A stretch of DNA of 64,000 nucleotides from Henckelia pumila (taxonomy: Eukaryota > Streptophyta > Magnoliopsida > Lamiales > Gesneriaceae). The position numbers and the translations under genes were made by a program. Positions 23,006 to 41,422 of the stretch are shown one piece after another. The number at the start of each line of letters is the position of its first letter. Position 1 is the stretch's first letter. Below the pieces are notes generated by a model. That model was given only the letters and a program-made list of their open reading frames with translations, ran no database searches and was not told the DNA's origin. The stretch is from NCBI RefSeq assembly GCF_033568475.1, contig NC_133121.1:2046001-2110000 (forward strand), read 5' to 3'.

Positions 23006-25041
23006 CTACCCGTATCCGTAAGGAGAATACACATAAGGAGCAGCCATGAGTGGTGTCCCAGGTGGAAACCCCATGTAAGGGTTGGAACGTCGGGCGCGGA
23101 ATTGCTTCATTCCAGGAACATTGGTCCTCTTGGCTGATACCTGAAACAGTATCAAAATACTTCAAGAACAAAAATGGACAACATATCAATCGAGAAAAAG
23201 CAGTACTTATGGTTTGGTGTTCAATAATACTGCTGTATGAGCCCGTGTTGAATATGCCTAACAGATATATGCAGGACGTAGCTTGACCTTCAACTGTCGG
23301 CCATGAAGTTCCGATTCGTTAAGAAGTATAGCTTGTTCAACAGCTTCTGATTCAAGAAACTCAACATATGCATAACCCTTCGGTTGCCCAAACTTGTTCG
23401 TCCGAATAGTTACTCTATTCACAGTCCCACATGATTGGAAATGCTGCTGAACATCCTCTGGACTACATGCATAATCTACCTGCAAAGTAATTTTCACCTC
23501 AAGGTTTAGCATCCAGAAAGGAAGAGGAAGGAGGAACCGACTGAAAAAACAATAGAGCTCATAATGAGTGTTGTATTGAATCCTGTTATAGCTGACGCAG
23601 GCTGTAAGGTGTATTTAGATGGGACAAATCCAGTCACATAACCGTTGCCCAGTTAACAGGTAAGGAATGAGACAATATTGTGCAATGCAAAAAACGTAAG
23701 AAGTGGTTTTAGTTAGAGACTAACTTTTGGATGACTAAACAGAGCAACATCTCTATGGTTGCAGGAACACAAGAAAGAATGTATTTTATCATATAAATCC
23801 TGCAGAATCAATGTTTAGCACCTTTGACATACACAAGACACACTTCTCATTAATTAATAAGACTGGATGATTAAACTTCTTTGTAGCCAGCAGAGGTCCC
23901 AAAGTTAAGAAGTAAACAAATGAGGAGGAAACTCATATATAAAAATATTTACAATTCTTTCAGAAGGAAACATGGTTTGCCTGACGGACAAAAAAGAATT
24001 TGCAATTAAGTAATATATTGCAATAGTCATACTTTTCTATAAGTAAAACACCACAAGGAAAATTTTTAAACTCCTATCATAATGAGTGACTAAATTTAAT
24101 ACTATGGTAAAGTTCTGGTATCGTAACATGAAACTTACATTACCAACAAACACTGATCGAGAATCCACTTCTTCCTTGTTTGCCTGACCAGCGGCAGTGG
24201 CAGGATCTGTTGCAATAAGATAAATGTAGACATTATGAAAAAGAGGCTTTTGTGAAATATAGGAATGGAAAATTGGTTTGTAGTGTTACTCTCGTGCTGC
24301 TAAAGCTTTCAATAATACAACTGATGTTGCAATCGAGAAATAAAAAAGACACTACCACCGCGAGCTTCATTCACCATCTTTATGTCAAATAATGACATAT
24401 TCAATTATAGACGAATGATTTGCTCACATAAAAGAACAACCAATCCTAGTATTTAAGGTCAGGAATATGAGTCGACAACCATTATATGCAAGACATGTTG
24501 CAATGCAATAATAGTATTCGCTCAAATTTTGATGAATGGTATCAGAATATCAGCCAATTTGTACCAACGTACAAACAGAAAGGCAACTTGTTGGTAAATG
24601 TTCTTCAACCACAAAAAGATACATCAGTTGTTAAAGAAACTACTGATCCCGTTTCTCGCCACAAGAATGCAGTTTTAGCACAACAAATTAAAAACAAAAC
24701 TCTAAAACATAAAATCTGAATATACATTTAACAACAGGAGAAATGCGAAAAATAGAATTGAAAATTCAGGAGACTAAGCGAAACCTTGAACGGCGCCCAT
24801 TTCCTGTTCGACCTTGCTCTGCATTTCGCGTAGTGCAGCTGCTTCATCCTCCATCTCCTTCAACCTCTGCTTCATATCATCCAATCCCTGTATACGTGAA
24901 AGTACACCCAAAAACAAACTAGGGCTCTTAAGTACGAGGAAAAAGAAAATTGAAGTGGGTGCACGGAAATCGAAACATAGAAATAACCATTACAACGGCA
25001 GCTCCGCCCTCTGCCGCCGCCATCTGTACGTCGCCCTCCAT
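23006..25041 (-). CDS. PABN1: Nuclear polyadenylate-binding protein (PABN/PABP2 type)
   Basis: Nuclear poly(A)-binding proteins of this type coat the growing poly(A) tail and stimulate poly(A) polymerase. Five exons join in frame to 181 residues: 25041-24994, 24887-24785, 24206-24139, 23479-23288 and 23140-23006. Order: a short acidic/alanine-rich start ([13 protein letters not shown]), a coiled coil ([20 protein letters not shown], about 18-50), then one RRM with RNP2 SRSVFVGN and RNP1 GYAYVEF (about 66-137). The basic tail contains [15 protein letters not shown] and ends YVYSPYGYG. The RRM, coiled coil and tail match plant PABN proteins closely. The N-terminus before the coiled coil is shorter than the acidic region I recall in Arabidopsis PABN proteins, so an upstream exon cannot be excluded. 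The gene is head to head with MCM9. Confidence 0.93.
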
Positions 25042-26087
25042 CGATCTCGCTTTCCCCCTTCAGGTACCTCTGCTTTGCCGAATTTTGTTACAATTAATTA
25101 GGGGCCCAGATTTCAAACCACGGCCTAGCTTTTAAATTTCTAAGGGGCCGAGATTTTGGAACACGGCTCATGCTTTTACGTTAAATAGTTTCTCATGGGC
25201 CGGTGTCGGACAGCGGCCCATGATTTTAAGTTTTAATTGGACATGAGCCGGAGTTTTAAATCCGAGAACATTAATACTTATCAAACATATTTGTGTTTAA
25301 ACGAAGTTTGATCACACAAAATTTTGGCATTTTGATGTGATGATGTTGTTATTAAATAACATAAAAACTTGTATGAGATGGTTTTACGGATGTTTGTCGT
25401 TACGAAATGTCGATTTGTTTTATTTATAGAGCGAAAAAAATAATTTTCATAAAAACTAAATATTTTTTTATGGGTTGAGATAAGTAAGAAATATTCTTCA
25501 TAAAATTAATCTGTGATAACGTGAATTTTTGCTTATTAAACAACCAAATGACTATATTTGGTTTGATCATTTCTTTTGTTTTTACAAAAAAATAAGCTAA
25601 ACAAACTAATTTATAAAGAACTTTAATTTTTTTATACGGACTATCCTTATTATAAAATCAAATTTAAAATTATTTTTTCTCACAAACTCGAATAAACACG
25701 ACACTAACAGAAACTATAGATTTTTAATTTGTTTCGATTTGTTTGACATTTTTCAATGGAAATTTTTGGTAGATTTTTGCTTCGTAAAACTACTGGTTAT
25801 TTTTCAAAATTTTTTAAATATCATTATTATAAAGCTAATACAAATTGAATAAAATACGTAAAATTTTGAGAAACTCGGTTTTTATTTGATTTAGTAAATA
25901 TTTATAAAGGAATCAAATTCAGACCCTAATAATTAAACTAATTTATATACCATCAAAAAAAAATTAAACTAATTTATATGATTAATTATATAAAAAAATC
26001 AGATTTCTAAATTAATATTCATTATAATAATATAAATACCATTTCCCCCCGAACTCCACTGTTTGATCTTTCGCCACCTGCTAAAAA
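25042..26087. promoter_or_regulatory. Shared upstream region of PABN and MCM9
   Basis: About 1 kb separates two divergent start codons. The part near PABN (25042-25270) is GC-richer. The middle is AT-rich. A possible TATA box for MCM9 (TATAAAT) lies at 26031-26037, 51 bp before the ATG. No gene or transposon is evident between them, so this is the probable promoter region of both genes. Confidence 0.5.
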
Positions 26088-33213
<7,126 letters not shown>

Positions 33214-34504
33214 AGCTGCAGGAGAAACATGAGGCTGGTTGGTTTTCCTGGATTTTGTGCAAAAGGTTGTAACTTGGCAATCGGAATCTTTTTTCTGGAC
33301 TGCCATAACTTGCTGCCCAGTTGTTTCGTTCGTCAAGTTCTCCCTCTGTTGCCAAGTAATGGTGAACAATTTAAACGTCGCCATGGCGTCACATCTAATC
33401 TCAGCTCTGGAACATTGGCGATGAACATGAATCCGTGATGAAGTATATATGGTTCATATGTTATTTTTTTCCTTGAGGTAAATATTTTAATACATCTAAT
33501 TGTATTATGTTCTAGGAGGAATGTATCTCCTGATTTAGCACAACTCAATCCAAGAAAAGTGAAGGGTGCAAATATTTATACATCACAAAGCTGTGAAATG
33601 TGATTTTCTTTTAAAAACTCATTATTACTAATATTTTTCCAGCATACATTTGGATTCGCTGTTGGGATTTCTATTCTCGTATCCAATAAAGTAGCGAAAT
33701 TTAAATTTTTTTAATAAATATCAGATTTTTAAAGATATCAAATTTTATGTTAACTATTGCAAAAAAAAAAAAAAACATTGTTTTTTTAAAGCAAAAAAAG
33801 TAAAGTAAAAAAAATAAAAAATTCCAAAAGTGTAAGCAGATTTAGGAGTCAGTCGGATAAATTCAAAACTTCTTGATAAAAATCCATACGTTTTATATTG
33901 CGTTCACCAAACTTAAATCAAATAATAGAAATTTTCTGAATCAAATAATAACGATGCATGTTTATCTACATTATACTTTCAAGGCTTTATACCTCTTCCC
34001 CTTGGAAAAACTCATCACCTTAAAACACAAAAAAATAAAATTATTTAAAAATATAGAAAATTTGACTCAAACATCTTTAAAAAATTTAAAACATATCTAT
34101 TTTTGCATGATATGAAGATTTTAAAGAGAAACTTAATTTGATGGCATCATATTTCTATATCTATACTATATATTAAAGATGTTCATGGCCACCAAATATA
34201 TGTTTCTTATTTTACCCTTGGAAATTATGGATTACAATATAAGTGTCATATTTTATAAAATATATGAATCAAACTCATTAAGTCCAATATATATATGTAT
34301 ATATATATATTTGTTTAAAAAATGTCCAACGAAATAATAAGAGTGCAAAAGTAGCACAAAATATATTTATACATATATTCAAAGTAATAAACTCTAAAAA
34401 AATTGAGCAAGTGCCCACACGAGAAGGTATTAATAATTTACTACTTTAATTATTAATTATTAATTATAAAATAAATATATAACTGCGATGAAATCAACAA
34501 ACTA
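33214..34504. other. MCM9 3' region and AT-rich spacer
   Basis: The first few hundred bases are probably the 3' untranslated region of MCM9. The rest is AT-rich with poly(A/T) runs and a TA-rich stretch near 34290. No gene is supported. The last bases before the tRNA (ATCAACAAACTA) fit the CAA motif often found just upstream of plant tRNA genes. Confidence 0.5.
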
Positions 34505-34588
34505 GTCAGGATGGCCGAGTGGTCTAAGGCGCCAGACTCAAGTTCTGGTCCTCTAACGAGGGCGTGGGTTCAAATCCCACTTCTGACA
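34505..34588 (+). tRNA. tRNA-Leu (CAA anticodon)
   Basis: The 84-nt sequence folds into a complete class II tRNA. The acceptor stem GTCAGGA pairs with TTCTGAC, and an A discriminator is at 34588. The D arm is GGCCGAGTGGTCTAAGGC, and the anticodon stem CCAGA/TCTGG holds the loop CTCAAGT with anticodon CAA. A long variable arm follows, then a T arm with GGTTCAAATCC. No intron is present and CCA is not encoded, as expected for a nuclear gene. A run of T residues just downstream acts as a Pol III terminator. Confidence 0.97.
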
Positions 34589-34604
34589 TTTTCTTTTTTT
34601 TTAA
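34589..34604 (+). terminator. Pol III T-run terminator of tRNA-Leu
   Basis: TTTTCTTTTTTTTT follows directly after the tRNA discriminator base. Runs of four or more T residues end RNA polymerase III transcription. Confidence 0.8.
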
Positions 34605-34735
34605 AAATTAATAATTGTTTTTTGGGTATCGAATTGTTTTTTGGGTATCGATTTCAGTAAAAGCCTCAACTTTTGTTTGCTTGATGGTGAATATGGATTG
34701 AATTCGTTGAATTGTATGCCAGAAATCCAGTTACT

Positions 34736-36815
34736 ATGGCGGCTGCAACCTTATTCTCCACTCTCACTCGGTAAAACCTTCGTTTGCATACATTATTGCG
34801 CATTTATTTTACTGAATTCGCTGAAATTTTCTCTGTAGAAATGCACGTGGATGCAGCAGAATTTTGCTCAGACCCTTTTCTTCAAGCACCGAAGCTGTTA
34901 TAATTCACGGAGGAAACGCAGATGGTGGCGGAGAAGAAGAAGATGAAGAAAAGGACGATTTGAGGAGTAGAATTTTCAGGGTTAGGCTGCCAAAGAGAAG
35001 TGCCACCAATGTTCTACAGAAATGGGTCAACGAAGGTCGCGATGTTACAGTTTCTGAACTCAGAAATATCTCCAGAGATCTCAGTAGATCACATCGATAC
35101 AAGCATGCCCTCGAGGTCTGTAATTATTGTTCTTAAAAAAAGTATATTCTTTTTTTTTTTTTTTTTGCGTTATATGAATTGCGCAAGATAGGCAAAGGTG
35201 AAATGTGCTTCTTGTGTTTCTTATTATTGTTTCAGCTCAAGAAAGTTTTTTGTTGACTTGATTTGTGTTGGGAATTTGATATAATGATTGACAGATCATG
35301 GTTCTGAATGTGCTTCTTGCTTTGAGTTTAATGTATTTGTAAGAATGTGGAGGATGAGGATTGCGCATTTGCAGTGCAATGGTGTGACTGCACGAGATCC
35401 AGGCAGTCACCCTAAAACAAATTTCGAATTTTTATTGGTTTATATGTGAGTTTAGTACTTTAACTGGACGAGGAGAATCATCTTTGATCTTTCCTGTCAG
35501 ATTTTTGTGATAATTTAACTAGTTCATCTGATGTAATCTTGTTATCTTTTAAGGTAGTGGAACCGAATTGTAAAATCGGTAGCTTCATCTGAATTGCTAG
35601 CAGTCAGGGTTGCTTGTCTTTGTTTGGCAATGTGTTTATAGTCCCTTTTGAAAAATGAATTTGGTTCAGACATAATGATTTAACCTGAAATAATATGTGG
35701 CCAGCACCCCGGCCTGCAAATCTTCGTTTGCTCAAAATCTCACTTCTTGTATAGTAACATGACAATATTAGGTTCGGTGGAAAAAAACAGGTTAGAATAA
35801 GGTCGTTGAGATTTTTATCAAGTACCTGCTCTTTAGGCTCAAGATGAAAGCCTTCTGCTGAAGCTTGAAAATATGAACACATCTGATGTTGTAGATTTTT
35901 ATAATCTTGCAGGTATCTGAGTGGATGGTCAGTCATGAAGAGTTTCAGCTGTCTGACTCAGACTATGCAGTCCGTATCGATCTGATGACCAAAGTCTTTG
36001 GCATTGATGCTGCTGAACGGTACTTTGAGAGGCTGCCTCTGTCGGCAAAAACTAGTGAAACCTACACTGCTCTCCTCCACTCTTATGCAGGATTGAAGCT
36101 GACTGAAAAGGCAGAGGAATTCTACAAAAAAATGACAGGGGAAGCAAATCTTTCCTTGAACGCCATCGCTTACAACGAACTAATGACTTTGTATATGTCT
36201 GTGGGGCATTTAGAAAAGGTACCACGAATTATCGAGGAAATGAAACGCCAGAACATTGCGCCCGATCTTTTCACCTACAATCTTTGGGTAAGTTCTTGTG
36301 CTGCATCTCTCAACATCGATGAGGTGAGAAGGGTTCTTGATGAGATGAGTCTTGATCCGGGGTGCAATAAAAGTTGGCTTAGATACAGAAAACTTGCAGA
36401 CATTTACCTTATATCTAGTCGTTTAACAAATTTGGATTCCAACGCCATGGTTGAAAGTGAGAAGGATATTACACAGAGAGAACTGATATCTTATGATTTT
36501 TTAATTATTCTTCACGGTGGTTTGGGGAACAAAGATAAACTCGATCAAATTTGGAAATCTTTGAGTATAACGAGGCAAAAGTTGACCGGAAGAAACTATG
36601 TTTGTGTTCTTTCTTCATATCTGATTCTTGGACATTTGAAAGAGGTGGGTGAGATAATCGATCAGTGGAAGGAATCTTCAACTTCCGCATTTAATAGCTC
36701 CATGTGTAGTAAACTTCTGGAGGCATTTGAGGATGTGGTTCTGACAGATGAAGCAAAGAGTTTTCAAAAGTTGCTTGGTGAAAAGGGGTGTGTTCTGATG
36801 GATGAAACGCATTGA
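34736..36815 (+). CDS. P-class pentatricopeptide repeat protein, mitochondrial type
   Basis: Three exons (34736-34770, 34839-35115, 35913-36815) join in frame to 404 residues. Pentatricopeptide repeat proteins bind organelle RNA and guide its processing or translation. The N-terminus, MAAATLFSTLTRNARGCSR, is rich in Arg, Ser and Ala and looks like a mitochondrial presequence. An acidic stretch follows (GGGEEEDEEKDD), then RLPKRSATNVLQKWVNEGRD, a signature of the small At1g02370/At4g01990 mitochondrial PPR group. From about residue 150 on there are degenerate 35-residue repeats, for example AYNELMTLYMSVGHLEKVPR and LFTYNLWVSSCAASLNIDEV. No editing (E, DYW) domain is present. The start was chosen because it joins in frame and gives a targeting peptide; an ATG 21 bp upstream is out of frame. 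The gene starts only 147 bp after a tRNA gene. Confidence 0.9.
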
Positions 36816-37316
36816 GGGTTGTGGAAAGTTTCCAGCTTCATGTGTTTATTGCGGTGTCATTTTTCTCTTTGAAAAAACTATAGAATAGCTGCATTAATAA
36901 TATTTGATATCGATGAGGAATTACCTCTGATCTTGTGTTTTACCGCCGCGGTTCATTCGTATTTATGTCGAATGAGATTTGTATATCGCAATCGTTTTCA
37001 CCTGGAGTTGATGCCTTAGAGATGGCAGGATAGGTCAATACTACATCCATCGCTCTCAGTTATGAAATGGACTGGTTTGATTTTCTTGGACACAGAATGA
37101 ACTCAAGTCCCTATTCTTTTTGGCCAAGTACGATAAAACACACACACACACATTAAACTCTTATACAAAGATTGAATAGCACTGGAGTTTGTTGATCTTG
37201 TGATAAAGTTGTCTTCTTGAAGAGGTTACAATTCATCCCATCAAAGTTGTGTAACTACATAAAGGTAAATTGCATCCATATCCCTTGAAGTTACGTTTCA
37301 TTCCTCCACCGGGGCT

Positions 37317-37415
37317 CTTTTAATTAATGAAGTTAAGATTTAACCAATTACTATTTTTTTTAAATTTTAATTAATGAAGATAAGATTTAACCAATTACTA
37401 TTTTTTTTATAAAAA
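37317..37415. repeat. Small tandem duplication, two ~50-bp copies
   Basis: The phrase AATTAATGAAG followed by AAGATTTAACCAATTACTAT and a T run occurs twice in a row, with one base changed. The copies are nearly identical, so the duplication is recent. Confidence 0.75.
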
Positions 37416-38576
37416 AAAAAAAGTCATGTGTAACTATATAAAGATACTTTTAATACTTCAACATAATTTTCAGTCATTGAATTAGGATCCCAAAAATTGG
37501 ACCTACTAGTATTTTTGTCCTCAAAAGAGAATTCACAGAACCTTGATGGCCAAAATTTGATTGGTCAAAGGTTCCAAGATCTGGGCCGTCAAATTTTTTA
37601 AGGTCATGAAGGTTATCTAATGGTGGTAGGCCTAGTAATCGGAACTATGATTTGTGATGAATTATTATTATTATTATTATTATTGAAAAAGTATCTGACA
37701 TAATTGAATTATCATAATGACAAATATATCATTTTTTGAACATTTTAAGAAAAAATTACAATGAAATTGAAATTTTTTCTTTTATGTGAATTTTTTTACT
37801 ATTTAATATACAAAAAATTTATAACTTTTATTCTTATTATAGCTAACGAAACATTAATTAAATAAGAGGATCTGGTTTAAATTATTGTTTTAAATAATAA
37901 AATCCATTTTAAATTATTGCTTTTTTACATTAATTATAAAGCACAATATAAATAAATGTTCAACTTTAAAAGCAAAATCTCAATGAAACATATTATTTTT
38001 TTAAAAAAAATTATCAATGAAACATATATAATTGGTGTTAGATTCTGATTCCAACTTTACCAACACCGTGTGGAGCTTTGTTACTTAAATATCTCAGCAA
38101 GACATAGTGGTCCTCCGTTTACTCGCATCCACAAATTTATAAACTAAAAATCTAAAATGGGTATTAAATTAGAAATTATTGATTTAACCGGTATAATATA
38201 TTAATCTAAAGGTATTTCTTTTTAGTTAATTTGAATTATTCTTGTTAATTTTTTTTATATATAAGATAATAATTATTAACCGATCATTTATAGGATAAAA
38301 TAGAGTAGAAAAATATTTAAACCGATTTCTATTTCGTGGTAAGCAATCAAAGTCAAGTTGTTTAAGTATTGTTATCAATTTTATAAGCTATTTTTACATG
38401 TAAATATTTGATTTTCTCTAATCTTAAGTCTTAACTAATGTAAAAGTAAAAAAGGTAGATATTTATTTTGATTTATCAAATTGAAGAATGTAAAATCGTA
38501 GGTGTAATTTTTGTTTTGAAAGGTAAAATTTGTAATATTATTATGAATAAGATAAATCGTCCATTACAACTTTAAC

Positions 38577-38868
38577 CAACCAAAATGAAAAATTTCCTAA
38601 CTCTCAAAAAAGGGGAGGGGGAAGAAAGAGCAAAAAAAGCGATATTGTGCGCGATCATATTCACCGTTCTCCTATTATATTGTAGCTTTATGCTTGGACG
38701 ACTAGTAATAATGGTCTTGATTTCTTCAGCTAAAACTCCAATATAGCTAAGATCTTTCTCTGGTTTGGCGACTGCTTGCACCGTCATTAGAAAATCAAAA
38801 TATATTTCATAAATCTCTATTCCACGCTTCGGAGGTGTAAAATCTTGCACTTTTGTTTTTGCCAAAAA
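38577..38868 (-). pseudogene. RNase H-like fragment, probably from a LINE
   Basis: The minus-strand frame includes DLSYIGVLAEEIKTIITSRP and YNRRTVNMIAHNIAFFALSS, which match the C-terminal part of the RNase H-like domain (RVT_3) found at the end of plant LINE polyproteins. RRTxNxxAHxxAxFALSS is the recognisable signature. There is no reverse transcriptase and no start of the domain. A possible continuation (IVLLAKMSAAN) lies at about 39695-39730 on the same strand, beyond the hAT-like element. It could instead be a fragment of a host RNase H-like gene. Confidence 0.55.
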
Positions 38869-38885
38869 ATCAATGAACTAGGTTG

Positions 38886-39694
38886 AGGGGTGATCACAAT
38901 ACAGTTTGAACGATTTTTTTCCTTCTTAAAATCAAACCGCGCGAATTGTCATGTACGGTTCGATTTGAATGATTTTTGTAAGTTGCGATTTTTCAATAAA
39001 AACTTAATGCATGGTTTCGGTCGGTTTCGGACGGTTTCGGACGGTTATGTGTTTTTAAAATATATATATAAGTAAACTAATTAAAAAGTAATAAATTCAA
39101 CCTTCAAACATAAAAAGCAATATAGGTAATAGAAAATACAACACCTACTAATTTTATTAAAAAAATATAGCATAAATGAAATTATAAAAGTATGAAATGA
39201 GTGATTAATTAGAAAATCACGTTTAGCGGCTAAAGTTAATTTCTAATCGCATTTCATTTTCATGTATAATGTGATAGAGTAGATGGATTTATCTTTGTTT
39301 ATGAAGTTAAGGTCCTAAATAAATTTTGCAAAACTTGAGAAGATTTAAAAATTTGAGAGTAGCTAAGAAACAATGACTAACAAAAGAAGTAGAAATAAAA
39401 TGAAAGTTTGTTTATTTTACTAACTTATAGTTTTTTAAAAAACAATAGTAACTAAGATTTATTTTAAATATAAAATAAAAATTATATTGTGTATCATCAT
39501 TAATAATTTTTTTTAATCAAATTATGCGGTGCGGTCAAGCGGTTTTCTCCTACAAAATGTCGCCACATCAATATATGCGGTGCGATTTGAGATTTTTTCT
39601 GAAACCGCAGTTTATTTAAAAATTTTAGATATATTGTGCGGTTCGGTTTAGTTCGGTTGGTTAATACGGTTCTCACGAAAATTTGATCACTCCT
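38886..39694. mobile_element. hAT-like non-autonomous element (about 809 bp)
   Basis: The left end AGGGGTGATCACAAT and the right end, in reverse complement AGGAGTGATCAAATT, form imperfect inverted repeats. Sub-terminal CGGTTCGGTT-type repeats lie at both sides, as in many plant hAT elements. There is no transposase. No clear 8-bp target duplication is visible, so the exact borders are uncertain and the element is probably old. Confidence 0.6.
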
Positions 39695-40245
39695 AATTGG
39701 CCGCCGACATTTTAGCTAGGAGGACTATTTTTATGCATGATTTTTATAGGAAGACTTGATCATCCTACTACTGTTATTTCGAATGTAAGTGTTTTATACT
39801 TGACTTCTTAATATAATCATCTTATTTATTTTTTTTAAAAAAAAACATGTATACACACATATTTGTATTCCGCTACATGCATTGTGTGCTTGTACGATGA
39901 CGGTTTTTTTACATCAATTTTTGTACTTAGTTTGTAGAATGATGAAGCTTTGTAATTTGAATAAAGATAAATGTAATATAATAACTATAAAAATTGATAG
40001 GGGCTGAACAAGAATTTCATTGTACCACATACTAATATATACCCCAACTTTAATATTGTAACCGATATATAGATATATTAATAACTCCATATTATATTTT
40101 CCTTATAAATTAATATGATTTTAATTTAATGGTAGCCCTATCACACTCAACTTGGTCTTGACATGCCTTTGATCGTGTGAGTGTCGGATATAAATTATAT
40201 TTACAAAAAAATTTATTCTTTCAGTATTTTTTGATTGTTGTATTA

Positions 40246-40855
40246 GAGGGTGTTTGACAAAGCTTAAAAGCTCTTTCAAACAGCTTATAAGCTGTTTTAG
40301 AGCTTTTAAGCTCTGAAAATGTGTTTGGTAAAATTTTTTAAAAACAGCTTATAAGCTGTCAAAATAAGCTGTTTGACAGCTTATAAGCTGTTTTTAAAAA
40401 AGTAAGAGGGGAGGTACTTTTTTAAAAAAAATCTTATTTTAATATTTCATATCTCTAAAATATCCTTGAATATTTTAATAAATCTCTATCTTATCCTCCA
40501 CTTATTAAATATTAAATATTATTTTAAAAAAATTACAAATCACATAAATTTTTTTAAAAATAAAATATTAAAACAATTTTATTTTTTTAATATAGGTTTA
40601 TTCTAAAACTATTTTCGTATGTGTATAACTCAAAATATTATTTTCATAGAATTATACTCTTTTTGATAATTTTGACAATAAAAGATCTTATAATACCAAA
40701 CATATCAACATCTTTAAGTTATTTAAAATAAGTTTACCCAAATACTTTAACAACTTATTTTTAAAATAAGTTCTAACAGCTTATAAGCTCGTAAAACAGC
40801 TTTTAAACTCTAAAAGCTTATAAGCTCTTTTTAATAAGGTTAGCCAAATACCTTC
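40246..40855. mobile_element. Inverted-repeat element with TTA target duplication (610 bp)
   Basis: The ends are GAGGGTGTTTGACAAA on the left and, in reverse complement, GAAGGTATTTGGCTAA on the right. TTA flanks both sides (40243-40245 and 40856-40858), as for PIF/Harbinger (Tourist) elements. Repeats of the type AACAGCTTATAAGCTG lie near both ends and can fold back on each other. The centre is AT-rich and non-coding. Confidence 0.75.
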
Positions 40856-41422
40856 TTAATCAAAAATAACATTTGACGTTGTAAATTGTACTTGGTTTCA
40901 CGAGCCTGTCACCCCTAGTCTAACTTTTGTTACATAATCTTTTAGATGCAGAGTGAATGTTTGCCATACTGACAAGAATCTGTGCAAAACTTAACATCTG
41001 ATTGGAAGCTTCGTATGCTTTCTTTAAAAGGTTATTTGCTAAGAATGTTAAGGTAAAAAAGTATAAAAGAATTACTCTTTCAAGAAAGAATATGAAAAGC
41101 TCGGTCTTGATTTGATTGATACACAGACAAAGAGTATCTGAATTTGATGGCCCTTTTTTTTCATCATCAGTGAAAAGATACAAAAACAGTGTTAGCCAGC
41201 CCATGCCATTACTCACAGCCTTGAAAATCAGTGCGAAACCCGACAATTTCCAGATAAATCCAATCAAATCCCATGTGGGATTCTTCCCCTTCTGCTTATT
41301 ATCATCTACTAGTGGTGCTGTGTGCTCATTTTTCTCTGCACTTTTTTGTAGGATAAGGGCATTTTCTTGAATAACCTCTGTTGTTGTTTAGTTTCAGTTT
41401 TTTTTAGTTCGAGTCTTTCACT

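Larger units (their letters stand above)
36816..41422. other. Intergenic region with transposon remains
   Basis: This 4.6 kb has no supported gene. It holds a small tandem duplication (about 37317-37415), an RNase H-like fragment (38577-38868), a hAT-like element (38886-39694) and a TTA-flanked inverted-repeat element (40246-40855). A CA run near 37139 and a TTA run near 37660 are also present. The last ~500 bp is the upstream region of the NPH3 gene. Confidence 0.6.
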
